A stretch of DNA of 29,147 bases from UBA7683 sp964397855. GTDB lineage: Bacteria; Patescibacteriota; Saccharimonadia; Saccharimonadales; UBA7683. A program made the translations under genes and the position numbers. The notes beneath the pieces are model-generated. The model searched no databases. It was not told where the DNA came from and saw only the letters and a list, made by a program, of their open reading frames with translations. The stretch lies in the NCBI GenBank assembly GCA_964397855.1, contig CAYNKQ010000015.1, positions 1-29,147 of the forward strand. The letters run 5' to 3'. Below, piece after piece: positions 7,078 through 14,827 of this stretch (the stretch's first letter is position 1; every line of letters starts with the position of its first letter).

Positions 7078-8499
7078 CTACTGATACTTCTGCTGATAAC
7101 TTGTAACTGTCCAGGTTTTAGCACCAGATGAAAGTTTGGTACCAAAGGTAACAGTTCCAGCGCCATTAAGATCAACCGTTTGGCCAACGGCCGAACCGAT
7201 GTTTCCGCTACCACCAATTGTCACCTTGCCCCAATAAGCTTGAAAGATCATACCGGGTAAGTTGACGGCTCCGCCAACGTTAATTGTTTCAAAGGTTTGA
7301 GTGGCTTTAAGTTCAGAGCCCGTCAATGTTGTGCAGGCAGACCCACAAGTGGCGTTTGATTTGGTGCTAATGAAGTGTATTCCCGTACCCACGTTATTGG
7401 CTATCACCTGACCAGAGCCACCTACTGTAATCTTTCCATCAACTAGAATTTTAGGTCTTACTGTGCCAACACTATTATCAACTGTTATCTTTGCAGCGCC
7501 ACCAATGTTTAAGTCACCCGATATGTAGGCATCACCCCTTATAACCACATTGCAGCTACCATCAACACTCACGTTTCCTGTTAGTCGCAATTTGGCGGGC
7601 CAGGTGCGATCAAACGGCCACGACTGACATGTATACGTGTTACTGTTCCCTGCAGCCGTAGTAGTAGTTGCCGCAATTTGGCCAGCACGATCAATAGCCG
7701 GCTGAGTGAGGGGTGGCGTAACACAGCCTAGAACCAGGCCTTGACCAGTACTTCCTGGTAAGATATTTTTACTTGGGTTAGGTCCATAGCTGGTTTGACC
7801 AGTTGCGCAGACAGTTCCGTATATATTTGTACTCCAATCCATCGTAATCGCCTGGCTGCCCGTACATACCTGCGGATAAGTGACGCCTCCACTGGTAGGA
7901 CAAACTTGGTTTGCTACTTTAACATTAAGCGGACTGGTTGGAGTGCCTATCTTTGCAGCACCGGTTAGAGTAATGGTCCCGTTAACATATACATCGGAGT
8001 TTGTGATATTAGCGCTTCCTCCCAGAATCAGGCCACCTGGACCTGTTTGCACGGAATATCCTTCTGAGCCCGTGCCCACAACCGTCACTTTAACTATCTT
8101 GGTGCTGATCGGCTTTGTTGCACCCGCGCGACTAAATACCTTAGCGGTTGATGTAATAGTCTTGGCATTACCTCCTGATAAGTTTTGGATAACTGTAGTG
8201 TAGGTAGCTCTACCCTGAGTTGTGTTGTTGAAGAATTCCTGTTCGGTTGAGTAACCCGCAAAGGCATCGTTTTGGTTTAGTTGCTGAAGTGTCTGCTCTA
8301 CACCCGCCTCCGCTGCAAGCAGCGCATTCCCCGTGTAAGTACTGCGCTGGGTCCTTGAATACTGAGTTGTGACTACCGAAGCAAGAGATATCCCAATTGC
8401 GGTTAGCACAATAATTATTACTAAAGCAGCAACCAGGAATGAACCGGTTTGATCCTTACTATTTACTAAAATACCTTGTTTTTGAAATTTTCTAATCAT
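7078..8499 (-). CDS. Large PilX/GspK-like minor pilin with beta-solenoid body
   Basis: A 473-residue protein with a prepilin-like N-terminus: KDQTG then SFLVAALVIIIVLTAIGISLASVV and NALLAAEAGVEQTL, as in PilX proteins. It lacks the Glu at +5 of the mature form, a feature of tip-type GspK/PilX pilins. The rest is a series of short strands with repeated GGSAN, VYVNGTITLTG, AYISGDLNIGG and KITVGGSG units, resembling a bactofilin-like or beta-helix stack, with Cys pairs that may form disulfides. It is probably a pilus-tip subunit, possibly an adhesin. The ATG at 8499 is chosen: it lies 2 nt past the stop of the upstream gene; a GTG nine codons earlier would overlap that gene. Confidence 0.8.
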   Translation of the reverse strand: MIRKFQKQGILVNSKDQTGSFLVAALVIIIVLTAIGISLASVVTTQYSRTQRSTYTGNALLAAEAGVEQTLQQLNQNDAFAGYSTEQEFFNNTTQGRATYTTVIQNLSGGNAKTITSTAKVFSRAGATKPISTKIVKVTVVGTGSEGYSVQTGPGGLILGGSANITNSDVYVNGTITLTGAAKIGTPTSPLNVKVANQVCPTSGGVTYPQVCTGSQAITMDWSTNIYGTVCATGQTSYGPNPSKNILPGSTGQGLVLGCVTPPLTQPAIDRAGQIAATTTTAAGNSNTYTCQSWPFDRTWPAKLRLTGNVSVDGSCNVVIRGDAYISGDLNIGGAAKITVDNSVGTVRPKILVDGKITVGGSGQVIANNVGTGIHFISTKSNATCGSACTTLTGSELKATQTFETINVGGAVNLPGMIFQAYWGKVTIGGSGNIGSAVGQTVDLNGAGTVTFGTKLSSGAKTWTVTSYQQKYQ

Positions 8500-9169
8500 T
8501 TCTAAATACCATTCTTGTTTTATCACTTGACTGAATTAACTTACCAAATGCTTTCTTCTGCATTGTCATCGAAAGTTCAATTGAACGAGCATTCGTGGGC
8601 GTTACCTCAACATTTTCGGCATTGTAATACTTGACGTTGAAGCTAGTGACATTTTGTGCAAGTTTTCTGTCTGCAGGGCACACAACAGATGAAGTTGCGG
8701 CTGGACAAGTAGTTTTTGCCCTGTTACCAGCTGCTGGTGAGGCTAGTACTCTTCTGTAAAGCGTGCCATTTTTAACAAAGAATATCTGATTGTTTTTATG
8801 GCTGGTATAGTTTGACGGATCACTGAAAAGTATATTTCGGCTCGCATCTTCAGCGGCAGAAGCCAGTATTAACGTCGTGGCATTCGACTGCCAACTCTGT
8901 AAGTTAGCGGGTGCACCGGGTGCATTGACATCCTGCCAGCGATTATTTTGATCTGCCGATGCCGATAGCCGAATGTTGTCACTAATAAGATCAAGTGAAT
9001 CCTGCGTGCTTGTAAGTAAGTTAGTTCGTACCTGCGTCACAGCATTCTGTTGCAGCCAATTAACCATGAAGTTCATAAGAACTATCGCCAGGATACTCAT
9101 AATTGTCATCGAAAGTATTAGTTCTACAAGAGTTATACCTCTTTGATCTTTTGCTCCAACAAGATTCAT
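8492..9169 (-). CDS. Minor prepilin, PilW/GspJ-like
   Basis: A 225-residue prepilin: short leader ending QRG, then ITLVELILSMTIMSILAIVLMNFMVNWLQ, with the conserved Glu at +5 and a hydrophobic helix. The globular part has two Cys (TTCPAATSSVVCPADRKL). Its size and C-terminal SIELSMTMQKK resemble PilW/GspJ proteins. It overlaps the preceding prepilin gene by 4 bases and is followed by the PilX-like gene, as in minor-pilin operons that prime pilus assembly. Confidence 0.88.
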   Translation of the reverse strand: MNLVGAKDQRGITLVELILSMTIMSILAIVLMNFMVNWLQQNAVTQVRTNLLTSTQDSLDLISDNIRLSASADQNNRWQDVNAPGAPANLQSWQSNATTLILASAAEDASRNILFSDPSNYTSHKNNQIFFVKNGTLYRRVLASPAAGNRAKTTCPAATSSVVCPADRKLAQNVTSFNVKYYNAENVEVTPTNARSIELSMTMQKKAFGKLIQSSDKTRMVFRND

Positions 9170-9576
9170 TTTGAAAGTCCTATCAGACCTACGGTTGAGG
9201 TCATCTTAACCTGTTGCTGCCTGCCATTCTCATTGTATGTAATAGTGACGCTGAGTTTTTTAAGTCCTGGAGTTGGTTCAGTGATTTCAACCGTACCGCT
9301 TTTCGTGCCCGGTAAACCAGCTGGTAGATCAGCGGTGAAATTTTGAGTTGTACCCGCAGTCAGCGTGTTGTAACTACTGTTTCTAAGGTATTCTATACGT
9401 CGCTGCGCAGCCCGCGTTGCCAGATCTCTGTGCTGAGAACGTACCTGCGTATACTGAACGGCATAAAACAGGCTGCCTATACCGACCCCGGCTATCCCTA
9501 TGATCACAATCGTAATAAGCAGCTCAACGATAGTAAAGCCAAGTTGATTACTCTGTGTTTTTTGATACTTTTTCAT
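9166..9576 (-). CDS. Minor prepilin, PilV/GspI-like
   Basis: A 136-residue prepilin: basic leader ending NQLG, then FTIVELLITIVIIGIAGVGIGSLFYAVQ with Glu at +5. The remainder is a small globular domain without Cys. It is the first of three coupled minor pilin genes after pilA and is separated from pilA by a strong hairpin terminator. An extended -10, TGG-TATCAT (9590-9598), lies 13 nt before its ATG and may drive the minor pilin and pilMNO genes. The PilV/GspI label is by gene order and is tentative. Confidence 0.88.
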   Translation of the reverse strand: MKKYQKTQSNQLGFTIVELLITIVIIGIAGVGIGSLFYAVQYTQVRSQHRDLATRAAQRRIEYLRNSSYNTLTAGTTQNFTADLPAGLPGTKSGTVEITEPTPGLKKLSVTITYNENGRQQQVKMTSTVGLIGLSK

Positions 9577-9589
9577 AACAGTTATGCTT

Positions 9590-9598
9590 ATGATACCA
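9590..9598 (-). promoter_or_regulatory. Extended -10 upstream of the minor pilin operon
   Basis: TGG-TATCAT on the minus strand, 13 nt before the prepilin ATG at 9576 and just after the pilA terminator. It would give a 5' leader of about 7 nt. Confidence 0.4.
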
Positions 9599-9612
9599 CT
9601 GAAGGACTATAA

Positions 9613-9646
9613 ATAAATAGAGCCGAACGATGTCGGCTCTATTTAT
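9613..9646 (-). terminator. Hairpin terminator after pilA
   Basis: A perfect 14-bp stem with a 6-nt loop (9613-9626 pairs with 9633-9646; core AGAGCCGA / TCGGCTCT). The 3' side on the minus strand is U/A-rich (ATTTATTTATAG) rather than pure U. It sits 14 nt after the pilA stop and before the minor pilin genes, so partial termination would give far more major pilin mRNA than downstream mRNA. Confidence 0.75.
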
Positions 9647-9659
9647 CAAAACGGGGTTA

Positions 9660-10070
9660 CTAGTTAGTAACTGATTTGTTCTCAGATGGAGAGTTGCCAT
9701 TCCATAGACTTGCATCAGCAGTCAATGTAAATCCTGCGTCACAACCACCAGTAGCACATGTGTACGTAAAGTTAGTGTTATCCGCAGCACCAAGCTTGCT
9801 ATCAAGATCAGTATTGTTACCACCAGCAGAGCTAGTGAGGAACGCCTTTACTGCAGCTTTGTCAGCTGGGTACGTGTCGTTCTCGGCGTTGTATTCACCA
9901 AGCTTAGACTTAACCTGACTTAGTGTCGATTCTGCACTACTCTTCTTAGCTTTGTTCTGAGCACCTGAGAATGCTACAAAACCAATAGTTGCCAAGATAC
10001 CAATGATCACAATTACGATCAAAAGTTCAACAATTGTGAAACCCTTTGAGTTTAGTTTGCTTACTTTCAT
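9660..10070 (-). CDS. pilA: Major type IV pilin, PilA
   Basis: A 136-residue prepilin: leader MKVSKLNSKG, then FTIVELLIVIVIIGILATIGFVAFSGAQNKAKKSSAESTLSQVKSKL with Glu at +5 and the usual long N-terminal helix. The C-terminal domain has a likely disulfide, CATGGC, in FTYTCATGGCDAGFTLTA. It is called the major pilin because it has a separate near-consensus promoter, the strongest ribosome site in the window (AAGGAGG) and its own terminator. A related prepilin lies at 15970-16371. Confidence 0.93.
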   Translation of the reverse strand: MKVSKLNSKGFTIVELLIVIVIIGILATIGFVAFSGAQNKAKKSSAESTLSQVKSKLGEYNAENDTYPADKAAVKAFLTSSAGGNNTDLDSKLGAADNTNFTYTCATGGCDAGFTLTADASLWNGNSPSENKSVTN

Positions 10071-10111
10071 ATTTTGCCCACCCTCCTTAGGTGTATTTGG
10101 TGATTTGCGGC

Positions 10112-10133
10112 GAACAGACTGAATAATCTGTTC
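10112..10133 (-). promoter_or_regulatory. Stem-loop in the pilA 5' leader
   Basis: GAACAGA, an 8-nt loop and TCTGTTC form a perfect 7-bp stem inside the leader between the pilA promoter and ribosome site. It has no U tract. It may stabilise the pilin mRNA or control its translation. Confidence 0.45.
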
Positions 10134-10146
10134 TATCCTGTTGGTA

Positions 10147-10175
10147 ATTATTGCTTATGCTTATTTTGTTGTCAA
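10147..10175 (-). promoter_or_regulatory. pilA promoter
   Basis: TTGACA (10170-10175), a 17-bp spacer and AATAAT (10147-10152) on the minus strand in the 140-nt gap between pilC and pilA. The predicted leader is about 70 nt, with AAGGAGG 11 nt before the ATG. Confidence 0.7.
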
Positions 10176-10210
10176 GCAGACTCTCAGATTAACTGTGTAC
10201 AACGTGTGGA

Positions 10211-11434
10211 TTAATTTATATTTGTTGAGATATTGCTGATAGGGCCAAAGACACTTGCTGCAATTACACCCACGATTGCACCAAGCACAACAATCATCAC
10301 TGGCTCTAAAATTGAAGAAAGTGCAGCAACAAACGTGTCGACTTCTTCTTCGTAGAATTCAGCCACTTTTATAAGAATCTGATCTGTTTGACCGGTCTCC
10401 TCACCAACTGCCAACATCTGACTCACAAGCGCAGGGAAGTGCTTACTTTTTTCAAGTCGAGTTGAAAGCTGCTCGCCACTTTCTATAAATCGAGCGCTGT
10501 CCGTTAGTTCTTTTTCAATTACAGCATTACCAACGGCGCCAGCTGTTGTGTTAATCGCCTGCACGATAGAAACGCCCGCCCCCATGAGTGAAGAGAAGGT
10601 TCTGGCAAACCGTGCAATAGCAACTTTTGTAATAAGCACCTTTATTATTGGTGTGCGTAGCAACATTCCATGCCACCAGTATCTCCCCTTTTGGGTAGAG
10701 ATGATCTTCTTAAAGCCAATAAAGAACACTGGTATTCCTACCGCCGAGCCTATTATAAAAGCGGGCGTAAGCATCACGTCACTAATCGCTAATAATGCCC
10801 TAGTGTAAACTGGGAGTGATCCCGTGCCACCACTAAGATCGGTGATTATGGCACCGATTTTTGGCACAATCGTCGTCATAAGCACAACCGTGGCAACTAT
10901 AGTTATGGAAAAAATAACACCAGGGTATGTCATAGCGCTCTTAATCTTCCCCCTGATGGCCGCATCTTTTTCTTGTTGAATTGCAAGACGATTTAGTACT
11001 TCGTCTAAAATACCGCCCTCTTCACCAGCTCGAACCATGTTTATATATATACCTGAGAATGTTTTTGGATGGAGTTCGAGCGCATCCGCTAAAGAAGAGC
11101 CGCCCTCAACCTTTCTGACAACAGATGCAAGCTGTACTTTGAGTGCCTTGCTCTCGGTTTGACCCTGCAGCGTACTAATACTACGCACCAGAGGAACCCC
11201 CGCGTTAACCAAAGTAGCCATTTGCCTCGTGAATATAACTAGATCCTTAGATTTAACCTTGCCGCCGCCAATTGAGAAGTTTAAATTGTCACCTTTTTTT
11301 GCTGGCTGTATGCTCAAAACCCGAAGACCTTGTTTGCGCAGCATCTCAACCGCCGATTCTTTTGTGTCGGCATCAATAATTGCCTTATTAGACTTTCCAG
11401 AACGATCCATTGCTATGTATTGAAAATTTGGCAT
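10211..11434 (-). CDS. pilC: PilC, T4P inner-membrane platform protein
   Basis: A 407-residue GspF/PilC protein that the PilB motor drives to add pilins. An N-terminal cytoplasmic segment (FQYIAMDRSGK...LRKQGLRVLSIQP) precedes two GspF domains. The first has FTRQMATLVNAGVPLVRSI and MVRAGEEGGILDEVLNRLA; the second has FARTFSSLMGAGVSIVQAI and MLAVGEETGQTDQILIKVAEFYEEEV. Three or four membrane helices are visible (about 165-190, 215-235, 375-395). It begins 3 nt after pilB and is translated with it. Confidence 0.97.
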   Translation of the reverse strand: MPNFQYIAMDRSGKSNKAIIDADTKESAVEMLRKQGLRVLSIQPAKKGDNLNFSIGGGKVKSKDLVIFTRQMATLVNAGVPLVRSISTLQGQTESKALKVQLASVVRKVEGGSSLADALELHPKTFSGIYINMVRAGEEGGILDEVLNRLAIQQEKDAAIRGKIKSAMTYPGVIFSITIVATVVLMTTIVPKIGAIITDLSGGTGSLPVYTRALLAISDVMLTPAFIIGSAVGIPVFFIGFKKIISTQKGRYWWHGMLLRTPIIKVLITKVAIARFARTFSSLMGAGVSIVQAINTTAGAVGNAVIEKELTDSARFIESGEQLSTRLEKSKHFPALVSQMLAVGEETGQTDQILIKVAEFYEEEVDTFVAALSSILEPVMIVVLGAIVGVIAASVFGPISNISTNIN

Positions 11435-11437
11435 TTA

Positions 11438-13219
11438 TTATTCCCTTGTTACTCTCAGAATCTCTTCTATAGTTGTTTGTCCACGAAGCACTTTTACAAA
11501 ACCATCCATGTGCATAGTTACCATTCCGGCTTCGATTGCCTTGTCTTGTATGACGTCACTTGTTGTGTTGTTCATGATATGGTGCTGAATGTCCTGTGAG
11601 TTTTCAAGGACCTCATAGATGCCGAATCGTCCACGGTATCCACTCCCTGTACACGCATCACAACCATCTTCGCTGGCGCGGTATAGGCGATTAATTTTAG
11701 TGCCGTCGGTTGCCAGCTCTTTATCTCGGGCGCCGACACCCTCACTCTGTGCAACCGTTTCAAGCTGATTAATCATCTTGAAGTCTGCAGCAGTATCTAT
11801 ACCAAACATCTTCTTGATCTCTTGAAGTGCCCCATCATCAGGTGTATAAGCCACGCGGCACTCAACACATACTCTGCGCACAAGTCGCTGGCCAATTACC
11901 GCTCGCACAGTTGAGGCGATCAGGAAGGGTTCTATTCCCATATCAAGTAGGCGCGGCAGACAGGTTGCGGCATTATTGGTGTGAAGTGTTGAAAATACCA
12001 AGTGACCTGTAAGCGCAGCCTGCACGCCCATATCGGCAGTTTCACCATCGCGAATTTCTCCAACCATGATAATGTTTGGATCTTGACGCAGGAGTGCCCT
12101 CAACCCTGAGGCAAAAGTCATACCAGCCTTTGCATTCACTTGCGTCTGGTTGGCGCCGACTATTTTATATTCGATCGGATCCTCAACTGTTGAAATATTA
12201 ACCGTAAAGTCGTTGAGCAGAGAAAGCACGCTGTAGAGAGTTGTGGACTTTCCGGACCCAGTTGGGCCAGTTACAAGTACCATGCCATGTGGCTGAATAA
12301 TGGCTTCGTTGATGGTTTTAAGCGCAGTCCCCCAAAACCCTAGTTCTTCCATACTCAGTGCTTTGTTAGATTCGTCGAGCAAACGAATTACCACTTTTTC
12401 ACCATCAGCAATCGGCAAAGTTGAAACACGCAGCGCAAACATTTTACCGGCTTGTGTGATTTTAAATCGACCATCTTGTGGAATACGTCGTTCATCAATC
12501 TTGAGGTTTGCTAAAATCTTAATACGGCTCGTTAGTGCGGCCTGGACTTTTTTCGGCAGTTTGTCTGCTTCGCGTAAAACACCGTCAACGCGGTACCTAA
12601 TCTGTACGAATGCTTCACGGGGTTCGATATGAATATCCGAAGCACCCGATTTGATAGCAAATTCTATTAACAGTGTTACTGTCTGAGCGATTGGTGAATC
12701 TTCGGCAAGGTCTTCTTCGCTTACCTCAACAAGATCACTTTCCCCTTCCGTATCTTCAGACATTACTTTTGTAAGTTCGCTGCTCATTTCTCCGCGATAT
12801 AAATCAAGAGCGGCTGCTATATTTTGCTTGGTAGCCAAAAACAGCGTTGGCTTTGAGCCAAGTTGCTTCTGAATGAAATCTACAGCCTGAAGATCATCTG
12901 GATCTTCCATAGCAAGCTTTTTAACACCGTCTGCTTCACCAAACACGACCGCGCTGTATCTTCTTGCAATCCGCTCGGGTATAAGCTTGAGCAGGGCTGG
13001 ATCAACCTTTTTAGGGTCAACCTGCACATACGGTATATCCGCTATCTCCGCGTACCACTGCGTGAGCTCTTCATCAGTAACGACGGTTCGCTTTAACACA
13101 ACTTCTTGCAGCGACTTTTTTTGGTGCGCAGCTGCTTGCTCAAGTTTTACAACTTCAGCTTCGGTAATTTTTTTATGTTCCACCAGCAGTTTCCTGATGG
13201 TCTTATCAGTTACATTCAT
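11438..13219 (-). CDS. pilB: PilB, T4P extension ATPase
   Basis: A 593-residue hexameric motor that powers pilin polymerisation. It has an N-terminal GspE_N/MshEN-type domain (about 1-150), then the AAA+ core: Walker A GPTGSGKST (318-326), Asp box STVEDPIEY (343-351), Walker B and His box (IIMVGEIRDGETADMGV and LVFSTLHTNNA, about 383-418), and a zinc site made of CVEC (451-454) and CDAC (520-523). All key residues are present. It is the first gene of the pilus block, with an extended -10 nine nt before the ATG. No PilT retraction motor or PilD peptidase gene is in the window. Confidence 0.97.
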   Translation of the reverse strand: MNVTDKTIRKLLVEHKKITEAEVVKLEQAAAHQKKSLQEVVLKRTVVTDEELTQWYAEIADIPYVQVDPKKVDPALLKLIPERIARRYSAVVFGEADGVKKLAMEDPDDLQAVDFIQKQLGSKPTLFLATKQNIAAALDLYRGEMSSELTKVMSEDTEGESDLVEVSEEDLAEDSPIAQTVTLLIEFAIKSGASDIHIEPREAFVQIRYRVDGVLREADKLPKKVQAALTSRIKILANLKIDERRIPQDGRFKITQAGKMFALRVSTLPIADGEKVVIRLLDESNKALSMEELGFWGTALKTINEAIIQPHGMVLVTGPTGSGKSTTLYSVLSLLNDFTVNISTVEDPIEYKIVGANQTQVNAKAGMTFASGLRALLRQDPNIIMVGEIRDGETADMGVQAALTGHLVFSTLHTNNAATCLPRLLDMGIEPFLIASTVRAVIGQRLVRRVCVECRVAYTPDDGALQEIKKMFGIDTAADFKMINQLETVAQSEGVGARDKELATDGTKINRLYRASEDGCDACTGSGYRGRFGIYEVLENSQDIQHHIMNNTTSDVIQDKAIEAGMVTMHMDGFVKVLRGQTTIEEILRVTRE

Positions 13220-13228
13220 CTTATAGCT

Positions 13229-13237
13229 AGTATAGCA
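13229..13237 (-). promoter_or_regulatory. Extended -10 upstream of pilB
   Basis: TGC-TATACT on the minus strand, 9 nt before the pilB ATG, predicting a leader of about 3 nt. The same TTGCTATACTAG string occurs upstream of the PH-domain gene at 17231. Confidence 0.5.
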
Positions 13238-13295
13238 AAAAGCACAAGCATAATGTAGTAGGAGTACTTTACTAGCGCAAGAACAAACTTCTGAG

Positions 13296-13301
13296 TATAG
13301 T
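13296..13301 (+). promoter_or_regulatory. -10 box with predicted leaderless start
   Basis: TATAGT lies exactly 6 nt before the ATG at 13308, so the predicted transcription start falls on the A of the ATG. No Shine-Dalgarno sequence and no good -35 are seen. Confidence 0.4.
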
Positions 13302-13307
13302 AGTTAT

Positions 13308-13886
13308 ATGCTTTTGCTCAATACCCAGCTTATAAATACCCCTGTCATGAGCCTTCAGAGCGGTACCTCTCTAGGCTCTGTAAGTGAACCAATAATTGAC
13401 CCACGAAAGCTTCAAGTTGTGGCGCTTCGTGTAACTGGACCAAGAATTCTTGAACCAAGCGTACTGCATACAAGCGATATTCGAGAACTTGGACCACTGG
13501 GCTTCATTGTTGATGGCGCTGACAGTATTATGACTCTTGACGAAGATCTGGTGCGCTTACAAGAAGTTATTAGTCTAAACTTTTCACTTATAGGAAAGCT
13601 GGTTGTAGATGATACGAAAAAACGACTCGGCAAGGTTGTAGAATATACACTTGAAAGTGAAGGGTTTACTATTCAAAAAATCCACGTTGGACAATCGGTG
13701 CTTAAAAATATCACAAACTCAAACTTAATTATCCATCGAACACAGATAGTTGAGATTACAGATAGAGAGATTATTGTAAGATCCGCTACCGTACAGGATC
13801 GGGTCGGTCTGGGCCAAGCGCTGAATCCATTCCGTAAATCGCCAAGCTCGTTAGCTCCTGACACAAAGCTTGCGCACGAGGACTAG
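13308..13886 (+). CDS. PRC-barrel-like protein
   Basis: A 192-residue soluble protein with two similar halves. Each starts with a slot like LGSVSEPIIDPRKLQVVALRV or IGKLVVDDTKKRLGKVVEYTLESEGFTIQKIHV, the pattern of PRC-barrel domains, which are small beta barrels found in RNA-processing proteins and photosynthetic reaction centres. No catalytic motif or membrane segment is seen. It stands alone, divergent from pilB and convergent with recX. No ribosome site precedes the ATG. The next Met (codon 14) has none either, so the start is uncertain. The role is unknown. Confidence 0.75.
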   Translation: MLLLNTQLINTPVMSLQSGTSLGSVSEPIIDPRKLQVVALRVTGPRILEPSVLHTSDIRELGPLGFIVDGADSIMTLDEDLVRLQEVISLNFSLIGKLVVDDTKKRLGKVVEYTLESEGFTIQKIHVGQSVLKNITNSNLIIHRTQIVEITDREIIVRSATVQDRVGLGQALNPFRKSPSSLAPDTKLAHED

Positions 13887-13978
13887 TCGCTCGCAGCCTT
13901 CTCATGTCGGTTTCAAAGGTCTCCATTGAACCAGACGCAGCAATCTCAGCGTCTTCTTGTTCTTGGTGTTTCACTGAC

Positions 13979-14749
13979 TCAGTCGTTGCTGGATAGCGCA
14001 TCTTTTATATCCTGATAATTAAATCCCTGACGAAGTAAGTATTGCGTTAATTTTACATCGTCGCGATACTTTATGTTACGCCGCTTTTTACCAATAAAAG
14101 CCTGCAGGTTGTCTTGTTCATTAATGTCTTCGGTTTGCAGTAATGAGGTAATAATATTTTGGTCTACGCTCTTAGCTCGAAGCTCTTGTTCAAGTTTACG
14201 CTTACTCGTTTTTTTGGTAAGTTGGCGAGAATTAATCCAAGCCTTTGCAAACGCTTCATCGTCTATATAGCCCTTTGTGCGCAGTCGATCGATAACTCGA
14301 CTGATCATGTGGTTGGTCTTTTCCTTGTCAACTTCCTGTTTGATAAAGTGCCTCTCTCCAACCTTGTCAACGTAGGTTTTTGGTTTTGGGTATAAAAATG
14401 TTCGTGTTAAATAATCTTTGATTTCACGTTCAGAGCGTGGCCGAATCATGACGTAATTAAGGGAGCGTTCGTAGGCCTTGCCAAAGTTTGATTCGCCAAT
14501 CAGCTCATCAAGCTCGGCCTCAGTGAACTGCTTACCAGTTCGTAGGCCTGATCCAGCCAACTGATACTCACTGAGTGAAAGTGTGTATTTTTCATTAACA
14601 TAAATTGAATACCTATCCGGGCGTTTCACTTGCTGCGAAATCTTGGTAATAGTCAAAGCTGGGGGCATTTTGTCGACAGGTTTATGGCCGGAGCGCTTTT
14701 TTGGTGCCCCACTAAATTCGTTACCAAGAGTTGGTTTTAAAATCGCCAT
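13979..14749 (-). CDS. recX: RecX, RecA regulator
   Basis: A 256-residue helical-repeat protein that binds RecA filaments and limits their activity. RecX features are LTITKISQQVKRPDRYSIYVNEKYTLSLS at the N-terminus, the paired three-helix repeats with RPRSEREIKDYLTR, VIDRLRTKGYIDDEAFAKAWINSRQ and KRKLEQELRAKSV, and a final DDVKLTQYLLRQGFNYQDI. The length is within family range. AGGA precedes the ATG. It follows recA with a strong hairpin in the 78-nt gap, as in other recA-recX pairs. Confidence 0.93.
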   Translation of the reverse strand: MAILKPTLGNEFSGAPKKRSGHKPVDKMPPALTITKISQQVKRPDRYSIYVNEKYTLSLSEYQLAGSGLRTGKQFTEAELDELIGESNFGKAYERSLNYVMIRPRSEREIKDYLTRTFLYPKPKTYVDKVGERHFIKQEVDKEKTNHMISRVIDRLRTKGYIDDEAFAKAWINSRQLTKKTSKRKLEQELRAKSVDQNIITSLLQTEDINEQDNLQAFIGKKRRNIKYRDDVKLTQYLLRQGFNYQDIKDALSSND

Positions 14750-14766
14750 ATATATCCTAGGTTAGC

Positions 14767-14812
14767 AGTAGGCACGAATACGATAGTGTTTTGTCATCGT
14801 ACTCGTGCTACT
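14767..14812 (-). promoter_or_regulatory. Long hairpin between recA and recX
   Basis: A stem of 17 pairs with one bulged base and one G-U wobble, and an 11-nt loop (14767-14784 with 14796-14812). No U tract follows it on the minus strand. It starts about 15 nt after the recA stop and could act as an attenuator or mRNA-processing site that keeps RecX well below RecA. Confidence 0.65.
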
Positions 14813-14827
14813 ACGCATATTTGTGAC

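Noticed and set aside
13786..14001. A 71-residue minus-strand ORF between recX and the PRC-barrel gene
   Set aside because: It overlaps the PRC-barrel gene over about 100 nt and the recX end, has no ribosome site, and its sequence looks like low-complexity antisense.
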